Below are positions 34,923-43,036 of a stretch of DNA of 64,000 bases, piece by piece. The first letter of the stretch is position 1. Every line of letters begins with the position of its first letter. Under the pieces are notes generated by a model. It was not told where the DNA came from and did not search any database. It saw only the letters and a program-made list of their open reading frames with translations. Source of the DNA: Ardenticatenaceae bacterium (lineage in GTDB: Bacteria; Chloroflexota; Anaerolineae; Promineifilales; Promineifilaceae); assembly GCA_020634235.1 (NCBI GenBank), contig JACKCB010000006.1, positions 62,001 to 126,000 on the forward strand, read 5' to 3'. A program made the translations under genes and the position numbers.

Positions 34923-35663
34923 CTATGGGCTGCCGGGGTGAAAGTGGAAGGCGTAGGTGCCAAACTGCACGGTGGTTCCTTCGGGCAGCAGGGTGGGGCG
35001 CAAAACGGGCTGGTTGTTGACCCAGGTCTGGCCGCCGCTCAGGTCGTACAGCACGTAGCCTTGCGTTTCGCGGCGAATTTCGGCGTGCTGCGGGGCGAGT
35101 TTGGGCAGGGGCAGGCTGTTGTTGGCGGCGCTGCCGACGGTGATCCGGCCGGGGGGTAGGGGCCAGCGCTGTTGGGGGTCTTGTGGGGCGCTGAACCAGG
35201 GGTTGGCCGCGGCCCGGCCGGGGGCCGGTGCAGCCTGAGCCACCTGGGCTACCTGGCCTACCTGGCCCTCTACATCGGCACTGTATACCAGGCCACCGCT
35301 GATGGCGGCCACCAGGTTATAGACAAGGGTGCTCAGGCCGGCCATCACGGCGCTGAACAGGCCACCGCCGATAATCAGCCCGATGGTTAGCCCGCCGACC
35401 AGCAGCCAGCCCATGTTGTGCAGCCGCTGGATCTGGGTCAGGACGTCGGCCAGGTTGATGATTTGCAGCAGGTTCAGGTCGGGCAGCAGGCCGGGCAGCT
35501 CCAAAATGGCCCAGGATTCCAGCCAACTGCGCACGGCACCCAGGACGTTGTAGACCACCAGGGCCAGCAAGAAGGCGGGCAGCACGGTGACAACCGTGCC
35601 GATGAGGCAGCCGAATTTGAAGGCGGGGAAAAAATGTAGGCGGCGAATGCGATAGCTAGTCAT
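34923..35663 (-). CDS. Membrane protein with C-terminal FHA domain
   Basis: A 246-residue protein. Residues about 12-150 hold hydrophobic segments (about 17-42 and 88-128) with an opening (TSYRIRRLHFFPAFKFGCLIG) that recalls DUF3566-type membrane regions. A Val/Gln/Ala linker follows. The C-terminal 80 residues are a forkhead-associated domain with GRITVGSAANNSLPLP and QHAEIRR, which binds phosphothreonine; the usual Arg of the binding loop is replaced around GSAANNS, so binding may be altered. It lies between the antirepressor-like gene (36-base gap) and the kinase (18-base gap). The SD is not clear. Confidence 0.82.
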   Translation of the reverse strand: MTSYRIRRLHFFPAFKFGCLIGTVVTVLPAFLLALVVYNVLGAVRSWLESWAILELPGLLPDLNLLQIINLADVLTQIQRLHNMGWLLVGGLTIGLIIGGGLFSAVMAGLSTLVYNLVAAISGGLVYSADVEGQVGQVAQVAQAAPAPGRAAANPWFSAPQDPQQRWPLPPGRITVGSAANNSLPLPKLAPQHAEIRRETQGYVLYDLSGGQTWVNNQPVLRPTLLPEGTTVQFGTYAFHFHPGSP

Positions 35664-35699
35664 AGGCGTGATTCGTATTGCGTTTTCTAGCGCCGCACC

Positions 35700-36506
35700 C
35701 TAGAAGGGTACTTCGCCGGTGAGGTTTTGGTGCCAGTCGGTGAGGAATTTCATGGCTTCGTGGAAGCGCCCGGCCGGGAGGAGCTTGTAGCTGGTGATGG
35801 CAAAGCGCCGGTACAGCTCACCGTAGACACCGCCATATTCATTGCGGCCGCTCTTCTGGCTGAGGGCCATGGCCACCGCCTTCACGGCCTGGCTGATCTG
35901 GCTGGCCTGCTCCTCAGTTACCTGCCGGTCCGGACTGCCCAGGGTGGCCTCCAGTCGCTCCAGCCGCTGTTCGTGCCCTTCCAGGCGGGACTCTAGCATA
36001 ATCTGGTTGCGGGCCAGCTTGACCACGGCCAGGGCCATCTGGTAGGCCTGCACCACGCCGGGATCGGCCGTTTGCAGCAAGTCCTCGAACGTTTCGTCGC
36101 CGGTCAGCCGCCCTTCCTGGAACGCCTCAGCCAGCACACGGTAGCATTCACGCTGGTAACGGATGAGCCGGTCGCGCACTTCTGGCTTGACCCGGGTGGC
36201 GTTAATGCCAAACAGCCAGCCGCTGAGGTAGTCCAGCGGCAGGCAGGTCATCTCCTGGGTGCCGCCGCCCGCGCCGGGTGTACGTGTAACACGTACACCC
36301 CGGACTTCCGTCTTTAGCACGGGGTCGCGCACGGTGCGATCGCGCTGGCCAGACCAGGAGACCCCCAGGTAGTCGCAGATGGGGCGCAGGGGGACGTAGA
36401 CCACTGGCCGGCCGGCCTCGGTCACCCGCACCGCGGTAATCTCGTCCTCGTAAAACAGGACTTGCTTTTGCTCAACTGGGATTAAGATGCTGCCTTCTTC
36501 GCTCAT
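35700..36506 (-). CDS. Phage-antirepressor-like protein (P22_AR_N plus ORF6C-type C-terminus)
   Basis: A 268-residue cytoplasmic protein. The N-terminal 120 residues (KQVLFYEDEITAVRV, VYVPLRPICDYLGVSW, CLPLDYLSGWLFGINATRV) match the P22 antirepressor N-terminal domain, seen in phage and phage-like antirepressors. The middle is a likely coiled coil (LESRLEGHEQRLERLEATL). The end (EEQASQISQAVKAVAMAL then YGELYRRFAITSYKLLP) matches the ORF6C domain. No other phage gene is nearby, and the gene is tightly spaced with a VWA gene (17 bases) and an FHA gene (36 bases), so it seems domesticated. GAGAG precedes the ATG by six bases. Domain call fairly firm; role unknown. Confidence 0.8.
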   Translation of the reverse strand: MSEEGSILIPVEQKQVLFYEDEITAVRVTEAGRPVVYVPLRPICDYLGVSWSGQRDRTVRDPVLKTEVRGVRVTRTPGAGGGTQEMTCLPLDYLSGWLFGINATRVKPEVRDRLIRYQRECYRVLAEAFQEGRLTGDETFEDLLQTADPGVVQAYQMALAVVKLARNQIMLESRLEGHEQRLERLEATLGSPDRQVTEEQASQISQAVKAVAMALSQKSGRNEYGGVYGELYRRFAITSYKLLPAGRFHEAMKFLTDWHQNLTGEVPF

Positions 36507-36523
36507 CTTGTTCTCTCACGCCC

Positions 36524-37774
36524 TCACGCGTCCGGGTCAGACAAGCGGATGGTTTTGCGGCTTTGCAGGATCATGGTCTTGCGCCCTTCGTTGGAGACGC
36601 CTTCCCCTTTCGCCAGCCGTTCCGCTTCGTCCAGGGCGTTTTGGGCCAGGGCGGTTTCTCCCTGGTCTAGCAGGACGGTGTGGGCGGCGCGTAGTTTTTG
36701 GGTGGCGGCGGCAATGTTGCCCTGGGCGGCGTCGGCCAGGGCCTGGGTTTGCAGCTTGTGGGCGGTTACTTTCTCGACGATGTTCATGACCCGGCTCTCT
36801 TTTTGCAGGGCGGCGGTGGGGTCGGTGGTGACTTCGACCAGCAGGTCTACGCGCTGCCGGGTGGGTTCCTGGGGCTGGTTGGCCAGGGTGTAGCTGAGTT
36901 CGGCCTGGGCCAGGCGGTACCGGCCGGGTTCCCGGCCGGGCATCATTAGCTCCACCAGGAAAGCCACGCCCCCTTCATCCAGGTCACCCACGTCGATGGC
37001 CACGGTACGCCCCTGCACTGCCGGCCGGGAGAGATCGCGGATGAGCGGGGCCACCTGCCATACTTTGCGCGCTTCGACCCCTTGCACCAGCAGCAGGCGC
37101 AGCGCCAGCTCTTGGGCCACCACCTGCATCCGGCTAAACACCTCCTGGAAAATGTGGGCCATATCGGCTGGCCCTTTGATCAGGTCGGCGTAACCCAGGG
37201 AGCCGCTGCGCTGGGCCAGGTCTTCCAGCAAATTCTCGTTCCAATCTTTGCCCAGTCCCAGGGCGACGAGGGGCACTTCCTGCCGCCCGGCCGCGTCGGC
37301 CTGTTCGCGGCAGTAGTTGATGCCGGTGGTCTCGCCATCGGTGAGGACGATGAGGCGGCTGATGCGGCCTGGGCCTTGATTTAGGGCGATTTCGGCCAGG
37401 CCGGCTTCGATGGCCGGCCCCATGGTGGTGCCGCCGCTGGCCTTGAGCCGTTCTACGGCGTCATGCAGTGTTTGCTTGTTGGCGGCCGGGGTGGCTCCTA
37501 CCAATACCTGGGTGCGGTTGTCGAAGCCGATGATGGCGATGGTGTCTTCTGGCTGGAGCTGGTCGATGATCCAGTGTACGGCGGCCTGGAGTTGGGCCAT
37601 TTCGTCGCCGTACATGGAGCCGCTTTTGTCTAGCACCAGGCTGATATTGAGTGGCAGGCGACCCTGGCTGACAGCCGCCCCCGGCCGGGCCTCTAGCAAG
37701 GTGTATAGCAACTGCGGCTGCCCTAAGAAGGGCACATGCGTTTTGTGGAACTGGCCAGAGAATTGAATGGTCAT
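36524..37774 (-). CDS. VWA-domain protein
   Basis: A 416-residue protein with a von Willebrand factor A domain (about 40-210): MIDAS DKSGSM, then the downstream Thr in GGTTMG and Asp in LTDGETTG, so metal-dependent ligand binding is expected. A beta-rich second half follows, ending in a helical C-terminus (MNIVEKVTAHKLQTQALADA) rich in Ala and Gln. No signal peptide or membrane helix is seen, so it is probably cytoplasmic. It is the first of four closely spaced genes (VWA, antirepressor-like, FHA, kinase). VWA proteins act as scaffolds or adaptors; its ligand here is unknown. Confidence 0.88.
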   Translation of the reverse strand: MTIQFSGQFHKTHVPFLGQPQLLYTLLEARPGAAVSQGRLPLNISLVLDKSGSMYGDEMAQLQAAVHWIIDQLQPEDTIAIIGFDNRTQVLVGATPAANKQTLHDAVERLKASGGTTMGPAIEAGLAEIALNQGPGRISRLIVLTDGETTGINYCREQADAAGRQEVPLVALGLGKDWNENLLEDLAQRSGSLGYADLIKGPADMAHIFQEVFSRMQVVAQELALRLLLVQGVEARKVWQVAPLIRDLSRPAVQGRTVAIDVGDLDEGGVAFLVELMMPGREPGRYRLAQAELSYTLANQPQEPTRQRVDLLVEVTTDPTAALQKESRVMNIVEKVTAHKLQTQALADAAQGNIAAATQKLRAAHTVLLDQGETALAQNALDEAERLAKGEGVSNEGRKTMILQSRKTIRLSDPDA

Positions 37775-37857
37775 GATCGTGATTCGTGATTCGGCGTATG
37801 GTTAACAGTGTACCATGTGACCGGGCAAACGTTCAAACGTTCCAACGGGCAAACGCG

Positions 37858-39105
37858 TTAGCGTTCCAACCCGCCAACGAATATCCCATCCAGCTCCCGG
37901 TAGAGCAGTTGCCAGTCGTACTGCTGGCTGACCCAGTGGCGGGCGTTTTGGGCGATGCCGCTGGCCATGTCGGGTTGGGTGAGCAGGGCCACGGTGGCGG
38001 CGGCGAATTCGGCCGGGTCGTCGGCCAGCAGGTTGGTTTGCCCCGGCCGGATGTTGATCCCGGCCGCGCCCATGCGCGTGGTGACCACGGGCACGCCGCG
38101 CAGCCAGGCGTCTAGCACCTTGGCCTGCATCCCTTCGCTGACTTGCAGGGGGACGATGAAGACGCGGCTGCGGGCCAGCAGCGGCGTGGGGTCTACCACA
38201 AAGCCGGTTACCTCCACGCTGCCGGCGACCGGTGAGCGCGGCGCGGCCAGGGCTTGTACGGCGGGTGGCGGGTTGCGCCCGGCAATGGTGAGGTGGGCGT
38301 CGGGCACGTGGTGCAGGATTTGGGGGAGTACGTGCTGGGTGAACCAGAGTACGCCTTCGCTGCTGGGTGGCCAGGCGAAATCGCCCAGGAAGAGGATGTG
38401 GGGGCCGGCTTCTTCGTGGGGCAGCATGGGTGTCCCGGCCGGGTCTACGCCGAGCGGCAGGACGTGGATGTGGTTGCCCGCCAGCTCTGTTTCTGTCTCT
38501 GCCACTAGATGCAGCAGCGCCCCCTTGTCATTGGCGGTCATGGTGAAGATGTGGTCGAACTGGCGCGGGAAGTGGGCCTCGTAGCGGGCCAGCCGCCCGG
38601 CCTCTTGCCGCCACAGGGCGCGGTATAGGCCGTTTGGCTCGTAGCCCGCTTTTAGCCCTACCAGCAGGTGCATTGCCCGGTGCAGGTCCAGGCTCATCTG
38701 GGGGATGGGGCCGGTGCTGTGGGCTTTGCGGGCGGCCAGGGCGTAATGGGCCATGGCGGTCTGGTCGGCATGGATGGCGTCGAAGCCGCTTTCGGACATG
38801 AGCCGGGTGACGAGGGCTTCCATGGCGGCGCGCTGGTTGTGGACCAGGCTGAGGGGTTGGCCGGCCAGCAGGTGGCGCAGCCGGGTGCGTGAGTTGGCCA
38901 GGTGTTGGGGGTTGGGGACGGTGTGTACGACCTGGCAGAACTGGCTGAGATGGGCCACGCTCTCCGGCCGGGTGCCTTCGCTGCTGAAGCTGGCCAGGGT
39001 GACCTGGTGTTGTTGGGCCAGGTGGCGCAGCATGTAGTAGGCCCGAATCCTGGCGCGGGTCACCACGGGGTAAGGTAGTGTTTCAGTAAGAAACAGGATT
39101 CTCAT
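37858..39105 (-). CDS. GT4-family glycosyltransferase
   Basis: A 415-residue GT-B glycosyltransferase. The opening MRILFLTETLPYPVVTRARIRAYYML is typical of the family 4/PEP-CTERM-type group. The donor-binding half has HILFLGDFAWPPSSEGVLWF, the segment HLTIAGRNPP and the end motif EGMQAKVLDAWLRGVPVVTTRMGAAGI. It would add a sugar to an unknown surface polymer or glycolipid. No polysaccharide gene cluster surrounds it. The gap to the VWA gene is 83 bases, so it may not belong to the same unit. SD weak. Confidence 0.85.
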   Translation of the reverse strand: MRILFLTETLPYPVVTRARIRAYYMLRHLAQQHQVTLASFSSEGTRPESVAHLSQFCQVVHTVPNPQHLANSRTRLRHLLAGQPLSLVHNQRAAMEALVTRLMSESGFDAIHADQTAMAHYALAARKAHSTGPIPQMSLDLHRAMHLLVGLKAGYEPNGLYRALWRQEAGRLARYEAHFPRQFDHIFTMTANDKGALLHLVAETETELAGNHIHVLPLGVDPAGTPMLPHEEAGPHILFLGDFAWPPSSEGVLWFTQHVLPQILHHVPDAHLTIAGRNPPPAVQALAAPRSPVAGSVEVTGFVVDPTPLLARSRVFIVPLQVSEGMQAKVLDAWLRGVPVVTTRMGAAGINIRPGQTNLLADDPAEFAAATVALLTQPDMASGIAQNARHWVSQQYDWQLLYRELDGIFVGGLER

Positions 39106-39154
39106 GGGGCGGCGGGCGGCGAAATGGTGCTGTGATTTGTGTTCCCTGGTGCTG

Positions 39155-40063
39155 TTAGATGGCGTGGGCGGCGATCTGGTCGATGGTTTCGGGCCAGACT
39201 GGCTGGGGCAGCATGTGGCCTACGCCGGGCAGGATGTGCAGCCGGGCGTGGGGGATGGTGGCGGCGATGTCGCGGCCGCAGGCGATGTTGAGCAGGGGGT
39301 CGGCGTCGCCGTGGATGACGAGGGTGGGGGCTTTGATGGTGTGCAGGTTGGCTTTCCAGCCCAGGGCGGCGGCGATGGCGGTGAGGTGGCGGGCGGTCCC
39401 GGCCGGGTGCAGGCCGCGGTCGTAGTTTTCGGCGGCGCGTTCGCGGGCGTAGGCTTCGTCGAAGGGCCAGATGGGGCCGAGGAGGAGGTGGCGGGTGGCC
39501 GTGTCCTGGTCGATGTAGGCGTCCCGGCCGGGGGGCGGCGGGGTCAGCAGGGCGTTGATTGCTTCCATCTGGGGCAGGGGCAGGGCCGGGTCGCCGGTGG
39601 AGGAGCTGAGAATGGTGAGGGTGCGCACCCGCTGCGGATGGCGCAGGGTAAATATCTGGGCGATCATGCCGCCCATGGAGACGCCCATGATGTGTGCGGT
39701 GGGGATGCCCAGGGCGTCTAGCAGGCCGGCGGCATCGTCGGCCATGTCGTGCAGGGTGTAGGCGGCGGTTACGGAGACGGGCTGCCCTTGTAGCCAGGCT
39801 TGTATGGCCGGGGTGAGGTCGGGCAGGCCGGCTTCGTCAAACCAGGTGGCATGGCCGATGTCGCGCTGGTCGTAACGGATGACCCAGTAGCCGCGCGCGG
39901 CCAGGGCCTGGCAGAAGGGTTCGTCCCAACTGATGAGGGGGGAGCCGAGGCCGGCGATGAGTAGGATGGGGTCCCGGCCGGGGTCGCCAAAGGCGTCGTA
40001 GACCAGGTTGAGGCCGTTGGCGGAGATGGTTGTTTCAGGGGTGTAGGCGATATTTGTGAGCAT
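39155..40063 (-). CDS. Alpha/beta-hydrolase
   Basis: A 302-residue alpha/beta-hydrolase. Nucleophile Ser lies in GVSMGGM, the acid in HGDADPLL and the His in GVGHMLP. The oxyanion region is LLIAGLGSPLISWDEPF, and YDQRDIGHAT follows. This pattern matches the epoxide-hydrolase/esterase-like group often annotated in Chloroflexota and Actinobacteria; the substrate cannot be told. GAGAGAGAA stands before the ATG. It lies 40 bases after the second kinase gene and 49 bases before the GT4 gene. Confidence 0.88.
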   Translation of the reverse strand: MLTNIAYTPETTISANGLNLVYDAFGDPGRDPILLIAGLGSPLISWDEPFCQALAARGYWVIRYDQRDIGHATWFDEAGLPDLTPAIQAWLQGQPVSVTAAYTLHDMADDAAGLLDALGIPTAHIMGVSMGGMIAQIFTLRHPQRVRTLTILSSSTGDPALPLPQMEAINALLTPPPPGRDAYIDQDTATRHLLLGPIWPFDEAYARERAAENYDRGLHPAGTARHLTAIAAALGWKANLHTIKAPTLVIHGDADPLLNIACGRDIAATIPHARLHILPGVGHMLPQPVWPETIDQIAAHAI

Positions 40064-40103
40064 GGTTCTCTCTCTGGTGGCCGGCCGGTGGCCGGCGCGG
40101 ATG

Positions 40104-41738
40104 TTAGTGCTGGCGTCGCCCGCTGCGGCGGAGATCGTTGTAACTGTAAATGAGGTCGCCGATGAACCAGCCTAGCCCGCCCAGCAGGGCGGCCAGGAAC
40201 CAGGATAGGGGGTTGGTGAGGTAGAACAGGGTGCCGATGGAGAGGGTGCTGAGCAGGAGGAAGCCCAGGGTGGTGGTGAGGGCCAGCCAGAGGAGTTCGC
40301 GCAGCCAGACGCCGGGGGCGTCGGGGCTGCGGTGGCCGGTGATGCGTGGCAGCAGGGCGATCAGGCCCTCGATCAGCAGGGCGCTGAGCAGGGCGCCGGC
40401 GGTGATGCCCAGCAGGCTGTTGTCCTGGTCGGCTTGTAGGGAGACGACGAGGCTACCGGCGAAGGCGGTGAGGGCCTGGGCGATGCCGGCGGCCCAGCGA
40501 CGGCGCATGGCGGTGTAGGTCAGTGGGGCGATGATGGCGATGGAGGGGAAGTTGTTCCAGAACCAGACGAATTGGCGCAGGATGGGGACCAGGAACCAGG
40601 TGGCGAGGATGATGATGGCCAGGATGGCCAGGCCGATGAGGCTCAGTTGGCGGTTGCTGAAGCGGGCGGTGCTTAGGAGGAGGAGCCGGGTGGTGGGGCG
40701 GTGGGTCTGGCTGTTGTCGGGTGGGGGCGGGGTAGGCCCCGGCCGGGGGGTTGGGGCTGTGGCGGGGCGGCCGGTGGTGCGCCGGTCGCTGAGGGCGGCC
40801 TGCATTTCGGCCATGCTGTTGAAGCGGCGCTCGGCTGAGGGGTGGACGGCGGTGGCGATGATCTTCTCCAGGTGGGGGGAGACGGTGGGGTTGGCCTGGC
40901 GGGCGGGGGGGAGTTGGTAGGGGGGGTAGTGGCCGGGGTCCCGGCCGGTGCTTAAGTGGAAGAGGGTGGCCCCAAGGGAGTAGATGTCGCTGCGGGCGTC
41001 GGTTTGCTGGGTGCCGTACTGCTCGGGCGAGGCGTAGCCGGGGGTGCCCATGATCATGGTGTCCTGGCTCTTGCCGTGTTTGAAGAAGCGGGCAATGCCG
41101 AAGTCGATGAGTTTTACTTGCCCGGCCGGGTCGATGATGATATTGCCCGGTTTGAGGTCGCGGAAGATGACCGGCGGCTCCTGGTTGTGCAGGTAGCCCA
41201 GTACGTCGCACAACTGGCTGGCCCAGGCCAGCACCTGCGCCTCGGGGAAGGGGGCGTCGCCCCGGTTGAGCTTTTGTTCCAGCGTCTCGCCTTCGATGAA
41301 ATCCATCACCAGGTAGTGGCGGTTGCCTATGGCGAAGGTGTCGGTGACGCGAGGCAGGTTGGCGTGGCGCAGCCTGGTGAGGAGCTCTGCTTCGCGCTGG
41401 AAGGCGGTCAGGGCCTGGCGGCGCTCCTGGGGGGTGGTGATGGCTGCGTCGGACATCTCTTTGATGGCGATGACCCGGCCGGTGAGTCGCGAATCGGCCG
41501 CTTTGTAGACGGCGCCCATGCCCCCCTGGCCCACTTTTTGCAGGATGATGTAGCGGTTGGCCAGGTAGGATTGGGCGGGCAGCCGGCCGGTGCCCAGGTT
41601 GGGCGTGGGCCGGTCGGAGACGGGTTCGGGGGGTGGGGGTGGGGCGGGGGCGGGGGCCAGGGCTGTGCCGCACTTCAGGCAGAAGCGTGCCCCCGGCCGG
41701 TTTTCCGTCTGGCAGTTAGGGCATCTTGTTGGACTCAT
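40104..41738 (-). CDS. Ser/Thr protein kinase with N-terminal zinc ribbon and C-terminal membrane region
   Basis: A 544-residue protein. A zinc ribbon opens it (Cys6, Cys9, Cys20, Cys23). The kinase domain covers about 60-330: GQGGMG loop, Lys in VIAIKEM, catalytic FRDLKPGN (the usual HRD is FRD here), DFG as LIDFGIARFF, and SPEQYGTQQTDARSDIYSLG. A Pro-rich linker follows, then about five hydrophobic helices (roughly 370-535). The HRD His to Phe change is common in some active bacterial kinases. It is the first gene of the minus-strand run. GGGAG six bases upstream supports the start. It is related to the second kinase at 33039 but not a close duplicate. Confidence 0.9.
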   Translation of the reverse strand: MSPTRCPNCQTENRPGARFCLKCGTALAPAPAPPPPPEPVSDRPTPNLGTGRLPAQSYLANRYIILQKVGQGGMGAVYKAADSRLTGRVIAIKEMSDAAITTPQERRQALTAFQREAELLTRLRHANLPRVTDTFAIGNRHYLVMDFIEGETLEQKLNRGDAPFPEAQVLAWASQLCDVLGYLHNQEPPVIFRDLKPGNIIIDPAGQVKLIDFGIARFFKHGKSQDTMIMGTPGYASPEQYGTQQTDARSDIYSLGATLFHLSTGRDPGHYPPYQLPPARQANPTVSPHLEKIIATAVHPSAERRFNSMAEMQAALSDRRTTGRPATAPTPRPGPTPPPPDNSQTHRPTTRLLLLSTARFSNRQLSLIGLAILAIIILATWFLVPILRQFVWFWNNFPSIAIIAPLTYTAMRRRWAAGIAQALTAFAGSLVVSLQADQDNSLLGITAGALLSALLIEGLIALLPRITGHRSPDAPGVWLRELLWLALTTTLGFLLLSTLSIGTLFYLTNPLSWFLAALLGGLGWFIGDLIYSYNDLRRSGRRQH

Positions 41739-41823
41739 TATGCACTCCCAAGGGTGGATGCTGTTCTGGCAACCGGTTACGCGTCTAGTACCTGTATCAT
41801 AGCATAGTCACGGCAAACGCCAA

Positions 41824-41832
41824 TGGTATAAT
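41824..41832 (+). promoter_or_regulatory. Extended -10 promoter before the broken thioredoxin gene
   Basis: TGGTATAAT (41824-41832) is an extended -10 with a perfect TATAAT, 60 bases upstream of the ATG at 41893. No convincing -35 is seen. It still looks intact although the gene it served is cut short. Confidence 0.4.
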
Positions 41833-41892
41833 GAAGATGCCCGCATGTGAACGTGTTGACCTTTCAACTTGCTGACGCTCAGGGGGAGGATG

Positions 41893-41997
41893 ATGAGCTT
41901 TGATGTGAACCAGGCAGATTTTGTGGAGGCGGTGCTGCGCCGGTCGGAGACGGTGCTGGTGGTGGTGGATAACTCCGGGGCACGCAAATCGCGATGA
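41893..41997 (+). pseudogene. 5' remnant of a thioredoxin-family gene
   Basis: A 34-codon frame behind a good GGAGGA reads like the first strand-helix-strand of a thioredoxin: DVNQADFVEAVLRRSETV then LVVVD, where family members continue with FWAEWCGPC. Here the sequence departs after VVVD and stops after nine unrelated codons (NSGARKSR, TGA). No CxxC motif or thioredoxin 3' part is found up to the RAYT island. The gene seems to have lost its 3' end at about 41970, probably in the event that brought the REP/RAYT DNA. Confidence 0.65.
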
Positions 41998-42135
41998 AGT
42001 GACATAGGCAGTTTGCCGTGTCCCGGGCAGGTATACAATGGACGCGATACTGGAAACAACATTAGACATTTTCAAGGGGTGGCTGCAATCTTTCACCTTG
42101 CGCTGGCCAGGGTCTGTCGAGGAGTTGAGCGACGG

Positions 42136-42200
42136 AAGTGCCAGGCACGGCGCGAACGGCATTGGTTTATCCAAGACCTCCCGCGCCGTGCCTGGCACTT
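42136..42200. repeat. REP-like hairpin, perfect 19-base inverted repeat upstream of the RAYT
   Basis: Arms 42136-42154 (AAGTGCCAGGCACGGCGCG) and 42182-42200 are exact reverse complements with a 27-base loop. The AGTGCCAGGCA core is shared with the repeats downstream of the RAYT and with the solo copy at 54148-54211. A low-complexity CCAACCAC-rich tract follows at 42206-42243. Confidence 0.75.
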
Positions 42201-42252
42201 CTAAACCCATCCAACCACCCAACCACAACCAACCACCCAACGAGGATAACGT

Positions 42253-42825
42253 ATGACCCAACTCGTTTACGCCCCCGGAAATTATTATCACCTCTACAAC
42301 CGTGGCCGCAGCCGCCTTTCCATCTGCCACGACCAGCGGGACTATCTTGATATCCTCGACAAGCTCAAAGCTTATAGCCGTAAATACCACATCATCCCGA
42401 TTGCCTACACCCTTTTGCCTAACCACTACCACATCCTGGGCCGTCAGGACGATTTACCCCGTGCCAGTTTGCTCACCCAACGCATCTTCAACAGTTATGG
42501 CAAGACCTACAACCTGAAATATCAGCACAGCGGCACTATCTTCGAAGGGCCTGTCAAAGTCAAGCCCGTCACCAACCAGCGCTATCTGCTCCATCTGTGC
42601 CGCTACATCCATGCGAACCCCGTCCTCCACGGTATCACCCGCACCCTTGATGACTGGCCCTACACCAATTACCATGAATGGATTGGAACCCGCTCTGGCA
42701 ACCTCGTAGACCACGACTTCATTCGCGACCATTTCCCCACAGCCGATAGCTACCGCCAGTTCGTATTGGATTATCTGCGCGACCGTCGACATCCCGCCGG
42801 GTTGGATTATTTGGGTGAATGGTAG
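42253..42825 (+). mobile_element. RAYT: REP-associated tyrosine transposase gene (Y1_Tnp family)
   Basis: A 190-residue Y1/HUH transposase of the IS200-like RAYT group. YAPGNYYHLYNRG at the start, the HUH motif in LLPNHYHILG and the catalytic-Tyr region RYIHANPVLHG are diagnostic. GAGG seven bases before the ATG supports the start. It is framed by hairpins with the same AGTGCCAGGCA core (42136-42200 upstream, 42827-43031 downstream), as expected for a RAYT and its REP elements. It lacks the CCCGGCCGGG palindrome that dots nearly all other genes here, and its base composition is less GC-rich, so it is probably a recent arrival. Confidence 0.93.
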
Positions 42826-42826
42826 T

Positions 42827-43031
42827 AGTGCCAGGCAAGGGACACAACAACCTGCGGCTTCCGTAGTGCCAGGCAAGGGGCGGAACGATCCTGGTTTTTT
42901 TAACGACCTGCTGTAGTGCCAGGCAAGGGGCGGAACGATCCTGGTTTTTTTAACGACCTGCTGTAGTGCCAGGCAAGGGGCGGAACGATCCTGGTTTTTT
43001 TAACGACCTGCGGCCCCTTGCCTGGCACTTA
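42827..43031. repeat. Array of 50-base tandem repeats with REP core
   Basis: Three copies of a 50-base unit start at 42864, 42914 and 42964, almost identical; a diverged first copy precedes them (from about 42827). Each begins TAGTGCCAGGCAAGGGG and contains a T-run. The array closes with the inverted core GCCCCTTGCCTGGCACTT (43014-43031), which pairs with the last unit. It abuts the stop of the ABC gene at 43037. Confidence 0.85.
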
Positions 43032-43036
43032 GAATC

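Noticed and set aside
35700..36506. Evidence of a prophage
   Set aside because: No integrase, structural or lysis gene in the window; neighbours are signalling genes.
42038..42256. 72-codon frame opening MDAILETTLDIFKGWLQ between the broken thioredoxin and the RAYT
   Set aside because: The first 30 codons look protein-like and could be another gene fragment, but the frame then runs through the REP hairpin and a CCAACCAC tract. No family recognised.
42827..43031. Tandem repeats as a CRISPR array
   Set aside because: Units are directly adjacent with no unique spacers, and no cas genes are near.
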